Positions 27,208-36,397 are shown, counted from the stretch's first letter. The stretch is 64,000 bases of DNA from an uncultured Ruminococcus sp. (GCA_934463425.1 CAKSJP010000011.1:6690-70689); one strand, 5' to 3'. Program-made: numbers and translations. The notes: generated from the sequence alone by a model not told the origin.

Positions 27208-27223
27208 TTTGTGCGGTATTGCC
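27208..27223. repeat. Solo arm of the AGGCAATACCGCACAAAGA repeat
   Basis: TTTGTGCGGTATTGCC is identical to 16 bases of the right terminal repeat of the element at 3386-3559. No partner arm is found in the preceding 160 bp. Confidence 0.6.
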
Positions 27224-27348
27224 TTTGTCCTGCTGCCGCAAAGTCCAGGACAGAAAAGATTGCCTTTTATAGTGCATCGCTCAGGATGGGCAGAATCGTC
27301 TCTGTCAGCGCTTCTGCATGTCAGCCGTGTCTTTTCCCTGCCCATAAC

Positions 27349-27394
27349 AAAATCGCCCGATACAAGCCATATCATGCTTGTATCGGGCGATTTT
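27349..27394 (-). terminator. Terminator of the oxaloacetate decarboxylase operon
   Basis: AAAATCGCCCGATACAAGC pairs exactly with GCTTGTATCGGGCGATTTT around an 8-nt loop; symmetric, 50 bp past the oadB stop on the minus strand. Confidence 0.93.
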
Positions 27395-27442
27395 CTGAAA
27401 GCCTATTTCATATGGATGATACGAAACAGCCTTTGCGGTATT

Positions 27443-28669
27443 TTACTTAAACACTGCCAGCAGGAAACCAGCTGCAATTGCAGAGCCGATAACGCCTGCT
27501 ACGTTCGGACCCATTGCATGCATCAGCAGGAAGTTGGACGGATTTGCCTTCTGGCCAACCTTCTGGGAAACACGGGCAGCCATCGGCACTGCGGATACAC
27601 CAGCAGAACCGATCAGCGGATTGACCTTACCGCCGCTGACGATATACATCACCTTGCCGCCCAGCAGACCGCCGACTGTAGAGAAGCAGAATGCCAGCAG
27701 ACCCAGAACCACGATCTTCAGGGTGTCCAGTGTCAGGAACGAAGATGCAACAGTAGTTGCACCAACGGAGATGCCCAGGAATACGGTAACGATGTTCATC
27801 AGCGCATTCTGTACGGTGTCGGACAGACGCTCTGTCACGCCGCATTCCCGCCACAGGTTACCCAGCATCAGGCAGCCGATCAGCGGAGCGGTGGACGGCA
27901 GCAGCAGGATAACCACCAGAGAAACCACGATCGGGAAGATGATCTTCTCGGTCTTGGAAACCTGACGGGTCATTTCCATCTTGACTTTCCGTTCCTTTTC
28001 GGTAGTCAGCAGCTTCATCAGAGGCGGCTGGATCATGGGGATCAGCGCCATATAGGAGTATGCTGCAATGGCGATCGGTCCCAGGAGTTCCGGAGCCAGC
28101 TTACTGGTCAGGAAGATCGCTGTCGGGCCGTCTGCACCGCCGATAATACCGATGGATGCTGCCTGATTGCCGTCAAAGCCCAGACAAACCGCACCAAAGA
28201 ACGCCAGGAAAACACCCATCTGTGCCGCTGCACCCAGCAGCAGATTCTTCGGACTGGACAGCAGCGGACCAAAGTCGGTCATAGCACCGATGCCCAGGAA
28301 GATCAGGGACGGATACAGACCGGACTTGACACCAATATAAAGGATATCCAGCAGGCCGCCGTTTGCCATAATATGTCCGTAGCTGTGATAATACTCGCCG
28401 CCTTCTTTCAGGAACTCGCTCCACAGCTCCGGATGGTACAGCGCATTCGCAGAGCTTGCGCCGTCTACAAAGAAGTTGGAGACATTGACCAGCAGACAGC
28501 CGAAAGCGATGCCTACCAGCAGCAGCGGTTCAAACTGCTTTTTGATGCCCAGATACAGCAGCAGACAGGAGACTGCGATCATAACCAGGTTCTTCCAGCC
28601 GCCGTCGGCGAAAAAGCTGACGAAGCCGGAGTCATTCAGCAGGTTCTGAAGGGTTTCAAGCATGTTCAT
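27443..28669 (-). CDS. oadB: Na+-translocating decarboxylase beta subunit
   Basis: The beta subunit is the membrane channel that couples decarboxylation of carboxybiotin to export of Na+. The 408-residue protein has about nine to eleven hydrophobic segments and the family hallmarks GIGAMTDFGPLL, SIGIIGGADGPTAIF, IPMIQPPLMKLLTT and GSAGVSAVPMAARVSQKVG. It is the last gene of the operon (oadA, oadG, biotin carrier, oadB, all minus). TAAAGGAGGGG precedes the ATG. The same fold serves oxaloacetate, methylmalonyl-CoA and glutaconyl-CoA decarboxylases; the alpha subunit here points to oxaloacetate. Confidence 0.96.
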   Translation of the reverse strand: MNMLETLQNLLNDSGFVSFFADGGWKNLVMIAVSCLLLYLGIKKQFEPLLLVGIAFGCLLVNVSNFFVDGASSANALYHPELWSEFLKEGGEYYHSYGHIMANGGLLDILYIGVKSGLYPSLIFLGIGAMTDFGPLLSSPKNLLLGAAAQMGVFLAFFGAVCLGFDGNQAASIGIIGGADGPTAIFLTSKLAPELLGPIAIAAYSYMALIPMIQPPLMKLLTTEKERKVKMEMTRQVSKTEKIIFPIVVSLVVILLLPSTAPLIGCLMLGNLWRECGVTERLSDTVQNALMNIVTVFLGISVGATTVASSFLTLDTLKIVVLGLLAFCFSTVGGLLGGKVMYIVSGGKVNPLIGSAGVSAVPMAARVSQKVGQKANPSNFLLMHAMGPNVAGVIGSAIAAGFLLAVFK

Positions 28670-28682
28670 GAATACCCCTCCT

Positions 28683-29078
28683 TTACGCCAGTACGATCAG
28701 CGGAGAGCCTGTTTCTACGGTAGTACCCTTGGAGACAACGACCTGTGCAACTGTGCCGTCGTGGGGTGCCAGGATCTCGTTTTCCATTTTCATTGCTTCC
28801 AGAACAACCAGCAGCTGACCTGCCTTGATCTGTTCGCCCTCCTTGACCTCAACGCGAAGGATGTTGCCGGGCATCGGGGAATTTACCGGTTCGCCTGCCT
28901 TCAGGTCTACCTTAGCTGCCGGAGCCGGAGCGGGCGCAGCGGCAGCCGGAGCAGCTTCTGCGGCAGGGGCAGCTGCCGGAGCCGGAGCGCAGGCTTCATA
29001 TTCGTCCAGCAGGACAGCCTTTCCTGCCTCGACCTCTACTTCATATACTTTGTTATTCAGCGTAACTTTATACTTCAT
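28683..29078 (-). CDS. Biotin carboxyl carrier subunit of the Na+ pump decarboxylase
   Basis: This free-standing carrier moves CO2 from the carboxyltransferase to the beta-subunit channel. The 131-residue protein has an N-terminal strand segment (MKYKVTLNNKVYEVEVEAGK), an Ala/Pro-rich flexible linker (about 30-60) and a biotinyl domain with the biotinylation site EAMKMEN. AAGGAGGT precedes the ATG and the start overlaps the end of oadG by 11 bp. In many oxaloacetate decarboxylases this domain is fused to the alpha subunit; here it is separate. Confidence 0.95.
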   Translation of the reverse strand: MKYKVTLNNKVYEVEVEAGKAVLLDEYEACAPAPAAAPAAEAAPAAAAPAPAPAAKVDLKAGEPVNSPMPGNILRVEVKEGEQIKAGQLLVVLEAMKMENEILAPHDGTVAQVVVSKGTTVETGSPLIVLA

Positions 29079-29445
29079 CCTCTTTGACCTCCTTGATCGA
29101 CACGAAGCGCAGTTCATTCAAAGGTGTGTTCAGCTTGTCAGCAACGATCGCCATGATCATGGCTGCTTCCTTATCCGGTACATCAAACCGCTTGATATGA
29201 CCGGCAGAACCCGGTGCAAGAGGCTTTTCCGGCTCTGCTGCCGACGCTGCTGCCGGAGCAGCAGCCTTTTCCGCAGCTTTCAGCGCTTCCGCTTTCTTTG
29301 CCTTTGACTTGAACACTGCACCCATAATATACAGTACCAGCATCAGCAGGAGCAGTCCGACGAAAACGACAACATAACCGAAAATGGCGGTTACGCCTGC
29401 CTCGCCGATGCCCATATCTGCTGCACTCATTACATTCAGTGGCAT
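29068..29445 (-). CDS. oadG: OadG-type gamma/delta subunit
   Basis: The small membrane subunit holds the decarboxylase complex together. The 125-residue protein has one transmembrane helix (TAIFGYVVVFVGLLLLMLVL), then a Lys/Ala/Pro-rich stretch and a C-terminal region (KEAAMIMAIVADKLNTPLNE) that resembles the delta subunit of methylmalonyl-CoA decarboxylases. AAGGAGGAACAGCT lies before the ATG. It starts 12 bp after the oadA stop. Confidence 0.9.
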   Translation of the reverse strand: MPLNVMSAADMGIGEAGVTAIFGYVVVFVGLLLLMLVLYIMGAVFKSKAKKAEALKAAEKAAAPAAASAAEPEKPLAPGSAGHIKRFDVPDKEAAMIMAIVADKLNTPLNELRFVSIKEVKEDEV

Positions 29446-29457
29446 AGCTGTTCCTCC

Positions 29458-30858
29458 TTACATGGCCTCGATGGTATAAACGGCCTCGTTCTCCTCCTGT
29501 GCCTTCCGGTTTTCCAGGAACTTCATGGTCTGATCCGGATAGCAGATATAGCTCATGATATCCTCTTCCGAACGCGCCAGATCGCCCAGTGCCTTCTTGG
29601 CATCTTCAAATTCCTGACCGGTGCGCTTCTGATCCTCGATGCGGCAGTCTACCGGCTTGCCGCCCTCGCCCAGAACCTTCTTCTGGAGCGCTTCGCTGAC
29701 CGGAGCCGGCGCGATACCGTATTCACCCTTGATATAGTTCTGGATCTCCTTGGAGATCTGGCGATAGCGCTCGCCCACCAGAACGTTGGTAACTGCCTGG
29801 TTGCCCACCATCTGAGACAGCGGTGTTACCAGCGGCGGATAACCCATATCGGCACGAACCTGCGGGATCTCTGCCAGAGCAGCGTCAAACTTGTCCATTG
29901 CCTTCATATCGGTGAGGTTTGCGATCATGTTGGACAGCATACCGCCCGGAACCTTGTAAACCAGTGCCTGTGCGTCTGTTCCCAGGCTCTTGGGGTTGAT
30001 CTGACCGTTGTCGATATACTTCTGCTTGATAGGCTTGAAGTAGTCATTGACCTCATTGAGCAGCTTTTCGTCCAGACCAGTCTCAATGCCGTACTGCTGG
30101 CAGGCATAGAACATGGTCTCGGTGGACGGCTGAGAAGTACCGCCGGAGAAGCAGGAGGTTGCAGTATCGATGACGTCGATGCCGGACTCGATCGCCTTGG
30201 TCAGCGTCATATACGCCATACCGGTGGTGCTGTGGGTGTGGAGGATCAGCGGCATGTCGCCGACAGCATCCTTGATGCCCTTGATGAGGTGCTCTGCCTC
30301 ATACGGGGTCATGGTGCCTGCCATATCCTTCAGACAGATGGTCTGGAAGCCCATGCGCTTGAGCTCCTTGCACATTTCCACATACTTTTCTACGGTGTGC
30401 ACCGGGCTCTGGGTATAGCAGATGCAGCCGGATGCAATGGTATTCTTGGTAGCATACTTCATGGTAGCGTTCAGCGCGGTCTCGCAGTTGCGGAAGTCAT
30501 TGAGCGCATCGAAGATACGGATGATGTCGATGCCGTTCTTGATAGAGAGTTCGATGAACTTTTCCACAACGTCATCATGATAGTGCTTATATCCCAACAG
30601 ATTCTGTCCGCGCAGCAGCATCTGCAGCTTATTGTTGGGCAGGTTCTTCCGCAGCTTCCGCAGGCGTTCCCACGGATCTTCGTTCAGATACCGCAAACAG
30701 GAGTCAAATGTTGCACCGCCCCAGCACTCAATGGAATAGTAGCCTGCCTTATCCATAACCGGCAGGATGTCTGCATAGTCCGCATAGGGCAGACGCGTTG
30801 CCATGAGAGACTGGTTTGCATCACGCAAAACGGTTTCTGTAAACTGTACTTTTCTCAT
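29458..30858 (-). CDS. oadA: Oxaloacetate decarboxylase alpha subunit (carboxyltransferase)
   Basis: The enzyme transfers the carboxyl group of oxaloacetate to biotin, releasing pyruvate, in the cytosol next to the membrane pump. The 466-residue protein has the HMGL-like barrel of pyruvate/oxaloacetate carboxyltransferases: TETVLRDANQSLMATRL, ECWGGATFDSCLRYLNEDPW, LRGQNLLGYKHY, CLKDMAGTMTPYEA and LILHTHSTTGMA (metal-binding His). It ends without a biotinyl domain, which is encoded separately. GAGGAGGTTCTAT precedes the ATG; the frame is open for 88 codons upstream but that part has no ribosome binding site and overlaps the promoter. It is the first gene of the operon. Confidence 0.96.
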   Translation of the reverse strand: MRKVQFTETVLRDANQSLMATRLPYADYADILPVMDKAGYYSIECWGGATFDSCLRYLNEDPWERLRKLRKNLPNNKLQMLLRGQNLLGYKHYHDDVVEKFIELSIKNGIDIIRIFDALNDFRNCETALNATMKYATKNTIASGCICYTQSPVHTVEKYVEMCKELKRMGFQTICLKDMAGTMTPYEAEHLIKGIKDAVGDMPLILHTHSTTGMAYMTLTKAIESGIDVIDTATSCFSGGTSQPSTETMFYACQQYGIETGLDEKLLNEVNDYFKPIKQKYIDNGQINPKSLGTDAQALVYKVPGGMLSNMIANLTDMKAMDKFDAALAEIPQVRADMGYPPLVTPLSQMVGNQAVTNVLVGERYRQISKEIQNYIKGEYGIAPAPVSEALQKKVLGEGGKPVDCRIEDQKRTGQEFEDAKKALGDLARSEEDIMSYICYPDQTMKFLENRKAQEENEAVYTIEAM

Positions 30859-30957
30859 ATAGAACCTCCTCGTCTTTCGACTGTTTTGTACCTGCTCCCG
30901 CAGGACCTTCGGCATACCGCCGTCCTTGAAAAGACACGGCATGACCTCAACATTCCT

Positions 30958-30986
30958 AGTATAGCACAAAGTGATTTCTTTTTCTA
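30958..30986 (-). promoter_or_regulatory. Promoter of the oadA operon
   Basis: On the minus strand TAGAAA (30986-30981), 17-bp spacer, extended -10 TGCTATACT (30966-30958), about 100 bp before the oadA ATG. Confidence 0.7.
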
Positions 30987-31170
30987 TAATTTTTCCAAAA
31001 CTCTTTTCTTTCTTTTGTGTAAACGGTTTTTTTCCTTTGAGAACGAACCGGTTTTGGGGCGGCGGTCTGCCGGAGCTGCTTTGTCCCGTTCCTGTTTTGA
31101 AGCGCCTGTTTCCAGCATGCACAAACCGATTTTTGCCGCCGTTCTTTTTTTCATTTTTCCAGGATCCGGT

Positions 31171-31199
31171 TTGACTTTTCCACAGGAATGTGGTATATT
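31171..31199 (+). promoter_or_regulatory. Promoter of the Shango operon
   Basis: TTGACT (31171-31176), 17-bp spacer ending TGG, TATATT (31194-31199). The expected start of transcription is about 31206, two bases before the palindrome at 31208. The region 30859-31170 otherwise holds only the oad promoter and AT-rich DNA. Confidence 0.82.
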
Positions 31200-31207
31200 G
31201 AAGTTAT

Positions 31208-31240
31208 GGCAATCCCGCACAAAATTTGTGCGGCATTGCC
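31208..31240. repeat. Compact palindrome of the repeat family at the Shango transcript start
   Basis: GGCAATCCCGCACAAA is followed directly by a near-exact reverse complement (TTTGTGCGGCATTGCC), 33 bp in all with one mismatch. The arms match the 3386-3559 element, but the interior is missing. In the RNA it would form a hairpin at or next to the 5' end. Confidence 0.7.
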
Positions 31241-31274
31241 TTATCGATATTTTTGCAGAAAGGAGACGGCTGCC

Positions 31275-32804
31275 ATGTCAGATATCATAGACCTGATCGC
31301 AGAGATCCTGGACAATCCCAAGCTGAAAAGCACCTCAAAAAAACTGCAGAAAAAATACCAGGACGAACCGATCCTGCGCACAGCAGCGCAGATGATAAAA
31401 CGTCTGCCGCAGCCGTTGGCGGATGCGAAAAAGATCGCATTCAGCCCATCCAAATACAACTATAATTTCCAGGAGCTGTTCTACCGGCAGGGCATGTTCC
31501 TGGCGGACTTCACCGATGACTGCGCCGAGCGCGCCGAATTTTCCAAATATTACCCCACCTATCATGACATGACTGACAAGCAGCTCCGCACTTACTTCAC
31601 CTGGCGCGCCAGCGTGCGCCGGGGCACTGTGGAAAAAGTATCCGCATCCTATGCTGTGGTGTATTGCTATGAGCTGCTCAATCAGATCGGCGTCCCCGAC
31701 CCGGAGACGGGCTATACTATGCTGCTGCAGTTCCAGAAGGATTACAGCGCCGCTGCCCCCGAAAGCACATCTGCTTTCTTTTATTTTTCCCTCTGGATCC
31801 ATGATTATGTGATCCGCTATGGTCTGAGTCCGGCGCTTCTCCCGGAAAGCAACGGCACAGCGTCTGCATTGGGCGGCGCTCTGCCGGTTTTGGCTGCGCC
31901 GGACACACATACCCCGGAAGCCGTCACCGAAGCGCTGACCGCCGTCTCCCGATACACGCTCCCGCGCTCCCGCTTTTTCCGGGAAAATACTGTACTGATG
32001 CAGGAGGCAGTGTTCCGCTGCTTCTGCGCCGTCAGCGCATATTTTAAAAAGCGGAAGGAAAAGCCCTATCTGGAATATCTCTTTGGGAAAAAGAAAACGC
32101 TCCCCTATCATCTGTTCGGAAATGCCGTTTATTTTGAAAAAGAACCGAATCTGGAAGCGGATTATGTCATCAGCCCATATCAAGCATATCACTGCCGCCG
32201 CGGAATCTGGTACTGTGAGCGCTATTTTGACAGCGAAAAGGGCACTTCCCGGGTGGGAGACCTCTTAAAAGCCATTGACCAGAAGCTGCGGCTTCTGACA
32301 GGCTATGCCCATCCGCTGAAAGAACCGGAGCTGCCCAAATACATCCAGAAGCTGCTGGACAATGAGCTGGAAGCGCTTCTGGAGGAACAGCGCCGCGCCG
32401 CAGAGCCCGAGCCGGCCAAGATCGAGTTTGACCTTTCCCAGCTGCAGACCATCCGCCGGGCGGCAGATACCACACGGGACAAGCTGCTGGTGGAGGAGGA
32501 AGCGCCGGAAGCCGAAGCGGTTTTCCCGGATGCACCGGAAACCGCGCCGCCCGCACCAGAACCGGAACACGCCGGCGCACCGGACAGCCGGCTCAGCGAG
32601 ACCGAAACCGCATTTCTGCGCTGCCTCCTGGAGAAAAAGCCCTATGCCGAGCTGCTCCGGAAGAACGGCGTGATGCTGTCGGTTTTGGTAGATCGCATCA
32701 ACGAAGCACTGTTTGACGATTTCAGCGATACGGTGATCCTCTTCGACGGCGACACACCGGAGCTGATCGAGGATTACGCCGAGGACATTGCAGCGATGCT
32801 GTAA
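31275..32804 (+). CDS. Shango-type SngA: TerB-domain protein
   Basis: This is the first gene of a three-gene operon (TerB protein, ATPase, helicase) that corresponds to the Shango anti-phage system described by Millman and co-workers. The 509-residue protein has a TerB_N-like region (about 60-290, including YNFQELFYRQGMFLADFTDD and FFYFSLWIHDYVIRYG), an Arg/Lys-rich middle with the conserved-looking CRRGIWYCERYFDSEKG, an acidic Pro/Ala/Glu linker (about 405-440) and a TerB_C-like tail (FLRCLLEKKPYAELLRKNGV ... LIEDYAEDIAAML). The ATG at 31275 follows AAAGGAGACGGCTGCC. The exact biochemical role is not known. Confidence 0.82.
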   Translation: MSDIIDLIAEILDNPKLKSTSKKLQKKYQDEPILRTAAQMIKRLPQPLADAKKIAFSPSKYNYNFQELFYRQGMFLADFTDDCAERAEFSKYYPTYHDMTDKQLRTYFTWRASVRRGTVEKVSASYAVVYCYELLNQIGVPDPETGYTMLLQFQKDYSAAAPESTSAFFYFSLWIHDYVIRYGLSPALLPESNGTASALGGALPVLAAPDTHTPEAVTEALTAVSRYTLPRSRFFRENTVLMQEAVFRCFCAVSAYFKKRKEKPYLEYLFGKKKTLPYHLFGNAVYFEKEPNLEADYVISPYQAYHCRRGIWYCERYFDSEKGTSRVGDLLKAIDQKLRLLTGYAHPLKEPELPKYIQKLLDNELEALLEEQRRAAEPEPAKIEFDLSQLQTIRRAADTTRDKLLVEEEAPEAEAVFPDAPETAPPAPEPEHAGAPDSRLSETETAFLRCLLEKKPYAELLRKNGVMLSVLVDRINEALFDDFSDTVILFDGDTPELIEDYAEDIAAML

Positions 32805-32831
32805 GCATCAGTTCAGAAAGGAACAATGACT

Positions 32832-34151
32832 ATGAAAATACCAAAACGAATCGCATCTGCGGTCATCAATTCGCTGAAAGGCGGCGTCGTTCCGCGCATC
32901 GGGCTGCCTTATATCACTGTCGGCAGAGAACAGGAGATCGACGCACTGCTCCATGATGTGGATATCATCGCAGACGGCGGCGCATCGTTCCGGTTTATCG
33001 TGGGCAAATACGGCAGCGGCAAGAGCTTTCTGCTTCAGACCATCCGCAGCTATGTCATGGACCGGAACTTTGTGGTAGTGGATGCCGACCTCTCCCCGGA
33101 GCGGCGCCTGCAGGGCACAAAGGGACAGGGACTGGCGACCTATAAGGAACTGATCCGCAATATGTCCACCAAAACCAGACCAGACGGCGGCGCGCTGACG
33201 CTGATCCTCGACCGCTGGATCAGCAACGTCCAGAGCGAGACCGCAGCGGAATCCGGGCTTTCCACAGAAGATCCCCAATTTCAAACAGCTGTGACGCGAA
33301 AGATCTACGAGGTCATCGGCGCGCTCCACGAAATGGTGCACGGCTTCGACTTCGCCAAGCTGCTGACACTCTATTATAATGCCTACTGGGACGGCGACGA
33401 TGAAAGCAAGGCGAAGGTGGTCAAGTGGTTCCGGGGCGAATACACCACCAAGACCGAAGCCAAGTCCGAGCTGGGCGTAAACATCATCATCGGCGATGAC
33501 GACTGGTACGAGTACATCAAGCTGTTCGCCATGTTCCTGAAAAAGGCAGGCTACAGCGGCATGCTGGTGCTCATCGACGAGCTGGTGAACATCTATAAAG
33601 TCCCCAACAGCATCACCCGGCAGTACAACTATGAGAAGATCCTCACCATGTACAACGACACCCTGCAGGGAAAGGCGCAGTATCTGGGCATCATCATGGG
33701 CGGCACGCCCCAGTGCATCGAGGATACCCGGCGGGGCGTGTACAGCTATGAGGCGCTGCGCTCCCGGCTGGCAGAAGGCCGCTTCGGACGCGAGGGCGTA
33801 AAAGATATGCTCGCCCCGGTGATCCATCTGACGGCGCTGACCAACGAGGAACTATTGGTGCTGACCGAAAAGCTGACGGATATCCATGCCCAGCTGTTCG
33901 GCTATACACCCACACTGACCCAGGAGGAACGCATCCAGTTTTTGCAGATCGAGTTCGGGCGCATCGGCGCGGACTCCCACATCACGCCCCGTGAAGTGAT
34001 CCGGGACTTTATCGAGCTGCTGGATATTGTCTATCAGAATCCGCAGCTGAACGTCTCCGAGCTGCTGCAGTCCGACCGTTTTTCCTACGCCAAGGCACAG
34101 CCGGAGGGCGACAGCGAAGTCGCGCCGGAATTTGCCGAGTTTGACATTTAA
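32832..34151 (+). CDS. Shango-type SngB: BrxD-like P-loop ATPase
   Basis: The 439-residue ATPase of the BREX BrxD/DUF2791 type has Walker A GKYGSGKSFLL (about residues 57-67) and Walker B LVLIDELVNIYK (about 244-255), with IIMGGTPQCIEDTRRGVYSY near 290 and a C-terminal helical part (ITPREVIRDFIELLDI). In BREX this family pairs with a helicase; here it sits between a TerB protein and a helicase, as in Shango. Two in-frame ATGs exist; the second (32832) is at the better distance from AAAGGA. Gap to the next gene is 11 bp, so the complex is probably made stoichiometrically. Confidence 0.85.
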   Translation: MKIPKRIASAVINSLKGGVVPRIGLPYITVGREQEIDALLHDVDIIADGGASFRFIVGKYGSGKSFLLQTIRSYVMDRNFVVVDADLSPERRLQGTKGQGLATYKELIRNMSTKTRPDGGALTLILDRWISNVQSETAAESGLSTEDPQFQTAVTRKIYEVIGALHEMVHGFDFAKLLTLYYNAYWDGDDESKAKVVKWFRGEYTTKTEAKSELGVNIIIGDDDWYEYIKLFAMFLKKAGYSGMLVLIDELVNIYKVPNSITRQYNYEKILTMYNDTLQGKAQYLGIIMGGTPQCIEDTRRGVYSYEALRSRLAEGRFGREGVKDMLAPVIHLTALTNEELLVLTEKLTDIHAQLFGYTPTLTQEERIQFLQIEFGRIGADSHITPREVIRDFIELLDIVYQNPQLNVSELLQSDRFSYAKAQPEGDSEVAPEFAEFDI

Positions 34152-34162
34152 GAGGTTTCCCC

Positions 34163-36397
34163 ATGTCCATTTTTGACCGCTATGCGCCGTTTATTCAGGA
34201 TTTCATCTATCAGAATGACTGGGAATCCCTCCGCGCCATCCAGGTAGCGGCAGGCGACGCCATTTTCAACACAGAGGAAAACGTCCTGCTCTCGGCATCG
34301 ACTGCCTCCGGCAAGACCGAGGCCGCGTTTTTCCCTATCCTCACCCAGTTCTACGAAGATCCGCCCACTTCTGTGGGCGCGATCTATATCGGGCCGCTGA
34401 AAGCACTCATCAATGACCAGTTCCTCCGGCTGAACGATCTCTGTGCCGAAGCAGATATCCCGGTGTGGCACTGGCACGGCGACGTTTCCCAGTCTCACAA
34501 AGCCAAAATGATGAAACACCCTTCCGGCATTTTGCAGATCACGCCGGAGTCTCTGGAGGCGATGCTGCTCCACAAGCATGCTGCCCTCACCAAGCTGTTT
34601 CACGATCTGCGGTATATCGTCATCGACGAAGTACACTCTCTCATGCGCGGCGACCGGGGCGGTCAGACCATGTGTCTCATCGAACGGCTCTGCCGCATGG
34701 CAGGTGTCAATCCCCGGCGCATCGGGCTGTCCGCCACCATCGGCGACCTGGAAACTACAGGCGCTTTTCTGGCTGCCGGCACCGGCAGAGGGACTGTGAT
34801 CCCGCACATCGAAAGCAAGGGCGTGCGCTGGCGGCTGTCTATGGAGCATTTCTATGTGCATGACCAGCAGGCTGCAGCAGAGCATCCGCCGGAACAGGCA
34901 CTCCCGGAGCTTGCGCCCAGAACAGACACTGCCCCGGAGCACGCCGACCCCGGCATGGGCTATATCTTCGAGCACACCCGCGGGAAAAAGTGCCTGATCT
35001 TCGTCAATTCCCGGGAGGAGTGCGAAGCCGTCACCACTACTCTGCGGCAGTACTGTGAAGCCAACCACGAGCCGGATCGCTTTCTCATCCATCACGGCAA
35101 TCTGTCTTCCGCTTATCGGGAGACCGCAGAGACCGCCATGAAGGACGAGAGTCTCTTTCTGACCACCGTCACCACCGCCACTCTGGAGCTGGGCATTGAC
35201 ATCGGCAGACTGGAACGGGCATTCCAGATAGACGCGCCCTTTACGGTCTCTTCCTTTTTACAGCGCATGGGGCGCACCGGACGGCGCGATCTGCCGCCGG
35301 AAATGTGGTTTGTCATGCGGGAAGATCCGCCGGAAGCACGGGCGCTTCTGCCCACCACCATCCCGTGGAAGCTCCTGCAGGGCATCGCCCTGGTCCAGGT
35401 CTATCTGGAAGAGCGCTGGGTCGAACCGCCCCGGCTGAACCGTCTGCCCTACAGCCTGCTGTATCACCAGACCATGTGCACCCTGGCATCCTGCGGCGAA
35501 ATGACACCGGCGGCGCTGGCATCCCATGTGCTGACCCTCAGCTATTTCCGCCGGGTCTCCCAGGAGGATTTCAAGCTCCTGCTGCGCCACCTGCTGGAGA
35601 TCGACCACATCCAGCGCACCGAGACCGGCGGTCTCATTGTGGGCATCGCCGGAGAGCGGCTCACCAGCTCCTATAAATTCTACGCCGTGTTCCAGGAAAA
35701 TGTGGAGTACACCGTCCGCTGGAACTCCCAGGAGCTGGGGACGATCGTACAGCCGCCGCCTGTGGGCGAAAAGATCGCCATTGCCGGACACGTTTGGGTG
35801 GTAGACGAGATCGACCACAAGCGGCACACCGTATACTGCGAACAGATCAAGGGAAAAGTGCCGGCATATTTCGGCGAATGCCCCGGCGATATCCACACCC
35901 ATATCTTAGAGCGCATGAAGCGTGTACTCCAGGAGCAGAAGCAATATCCGTATCTCATGCAGAATGCGGCGGCGCGGTTACAGCTGGCGCGGCACACGGC
36001 GCAGAACTCCGGGCTGACGGAAGAGCCGCTGATCTGTCTGGGCGGCGATATGTGGTGCTTGTTCCCCTGGCTGGGGACATATGCCTTTCTCGCCATGGAA
36101 CGCTTTCTCAAGGTGCGCTGCGCCGGCGCGCTCACCCTCACCGGACTTTCTCCGTCCAGACCGTACTTCATTCAGTTTAAGATGAAAGCCGACAGGCGTA
36201 CCTTTTTCCGGGTGCTGCTGGAACAGGAGCGCAAACCGCTCGACCCCATGGAACTGGTCTATCCCAAAGAAGTCCCCATGTTTGAAAAGTATGACGAATA
36301 TCTGCCGGAGATCCTCATCAAAAAGGGCTTTGCCTGCGGCGTTCTGGGCATTGATGAAATGCGGGAGCGCATCCGCGGCTGGGAAAAATACACATGA
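34163..36397 (+). CDS. Shango-type SngC: DEAD/DEAH-box helicase
   Basis: The 744-residue superfamily 2 helicase shows STASGKTEAAFFPIL (Walker A, about residue 45), VIDEVHSLMRGDRG (DEVH box, about 152), LSATIGD (motif III), TTATLELGIDIGRL (motif V) and QRMGRTGRRDLP (motif VI, about 366). The order and the Arg-rich C-terminal domain recall Lhr-like and BrxH-type helicases. AAGAGGT lies before the ATG. It is the last gene of the operon. GC content and codon use match the surrounding chromosome, so the system is an old or ameliorated resident rather than a fresh arrival. Alone it could be read as a repair helicase; the neighbours decide. Confidence 0.88.
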   Translation: MSIFDRYAPFIQDFIYQNDWESLRAIQVAAGDAIFNTEENVLLSASTASGKTEAAFFPILTQFYEDPPTSVGAIYIGPLKALINDQFLRLNDLCAEADIPVWHWHGDVSQSHKAKMMKHPSGILQITPESLEAMLLHKHAALTKLFHDLRYIVIDEVHSLMRGDRGGQTMCLIERLCRMAGVNPRRIGLSATIGDLETTGAFLAAGTGRGTVIPHIESKGVRWRLSMEHFYVHDQQAAAEHPPEQALPELAPRTDTAPEHADPGMGYIFEHTRGKKCLIFVNSREECEAVTTTLRQYCEANHEPDRFLIHHGNLSSAYRETAETAMKDESLFLTTVTTATLELGIDIGRLERAFQIDAPFTVSSFLQRMGRTGRRDLPPEMWFVMREDPPEARALLPTTIPWKLLQGIALVQVYLEERWVEPPRLNRLPYSLLYHQTMCTLASCGEMTPAALASHVLTLSYFRRVSQEDFKLLLRHLLEIDHIQRTETGGLIVGIAGERLTSSYKFYAVFQENVEYTVRWNSQELGTIVQPPPVGEKIAIAGHVWVVDEIDHKRHTVYCEQIKGKVPAYFGECPGDIHTHILERMKRVLQEQKQYPYLMQNAAARLQLARHTAQNSGLTEEPLICLGGDMWCLFPWLGTYAFLAMERFLKVRCAGALTLTGLSPSRPYFIQFKMKADRRTFFRVLLEQERKPLDPMELVYPKEVPMFEKYDEYLPEILIKKGFACGVLGIDEMRERIRGWEKYT

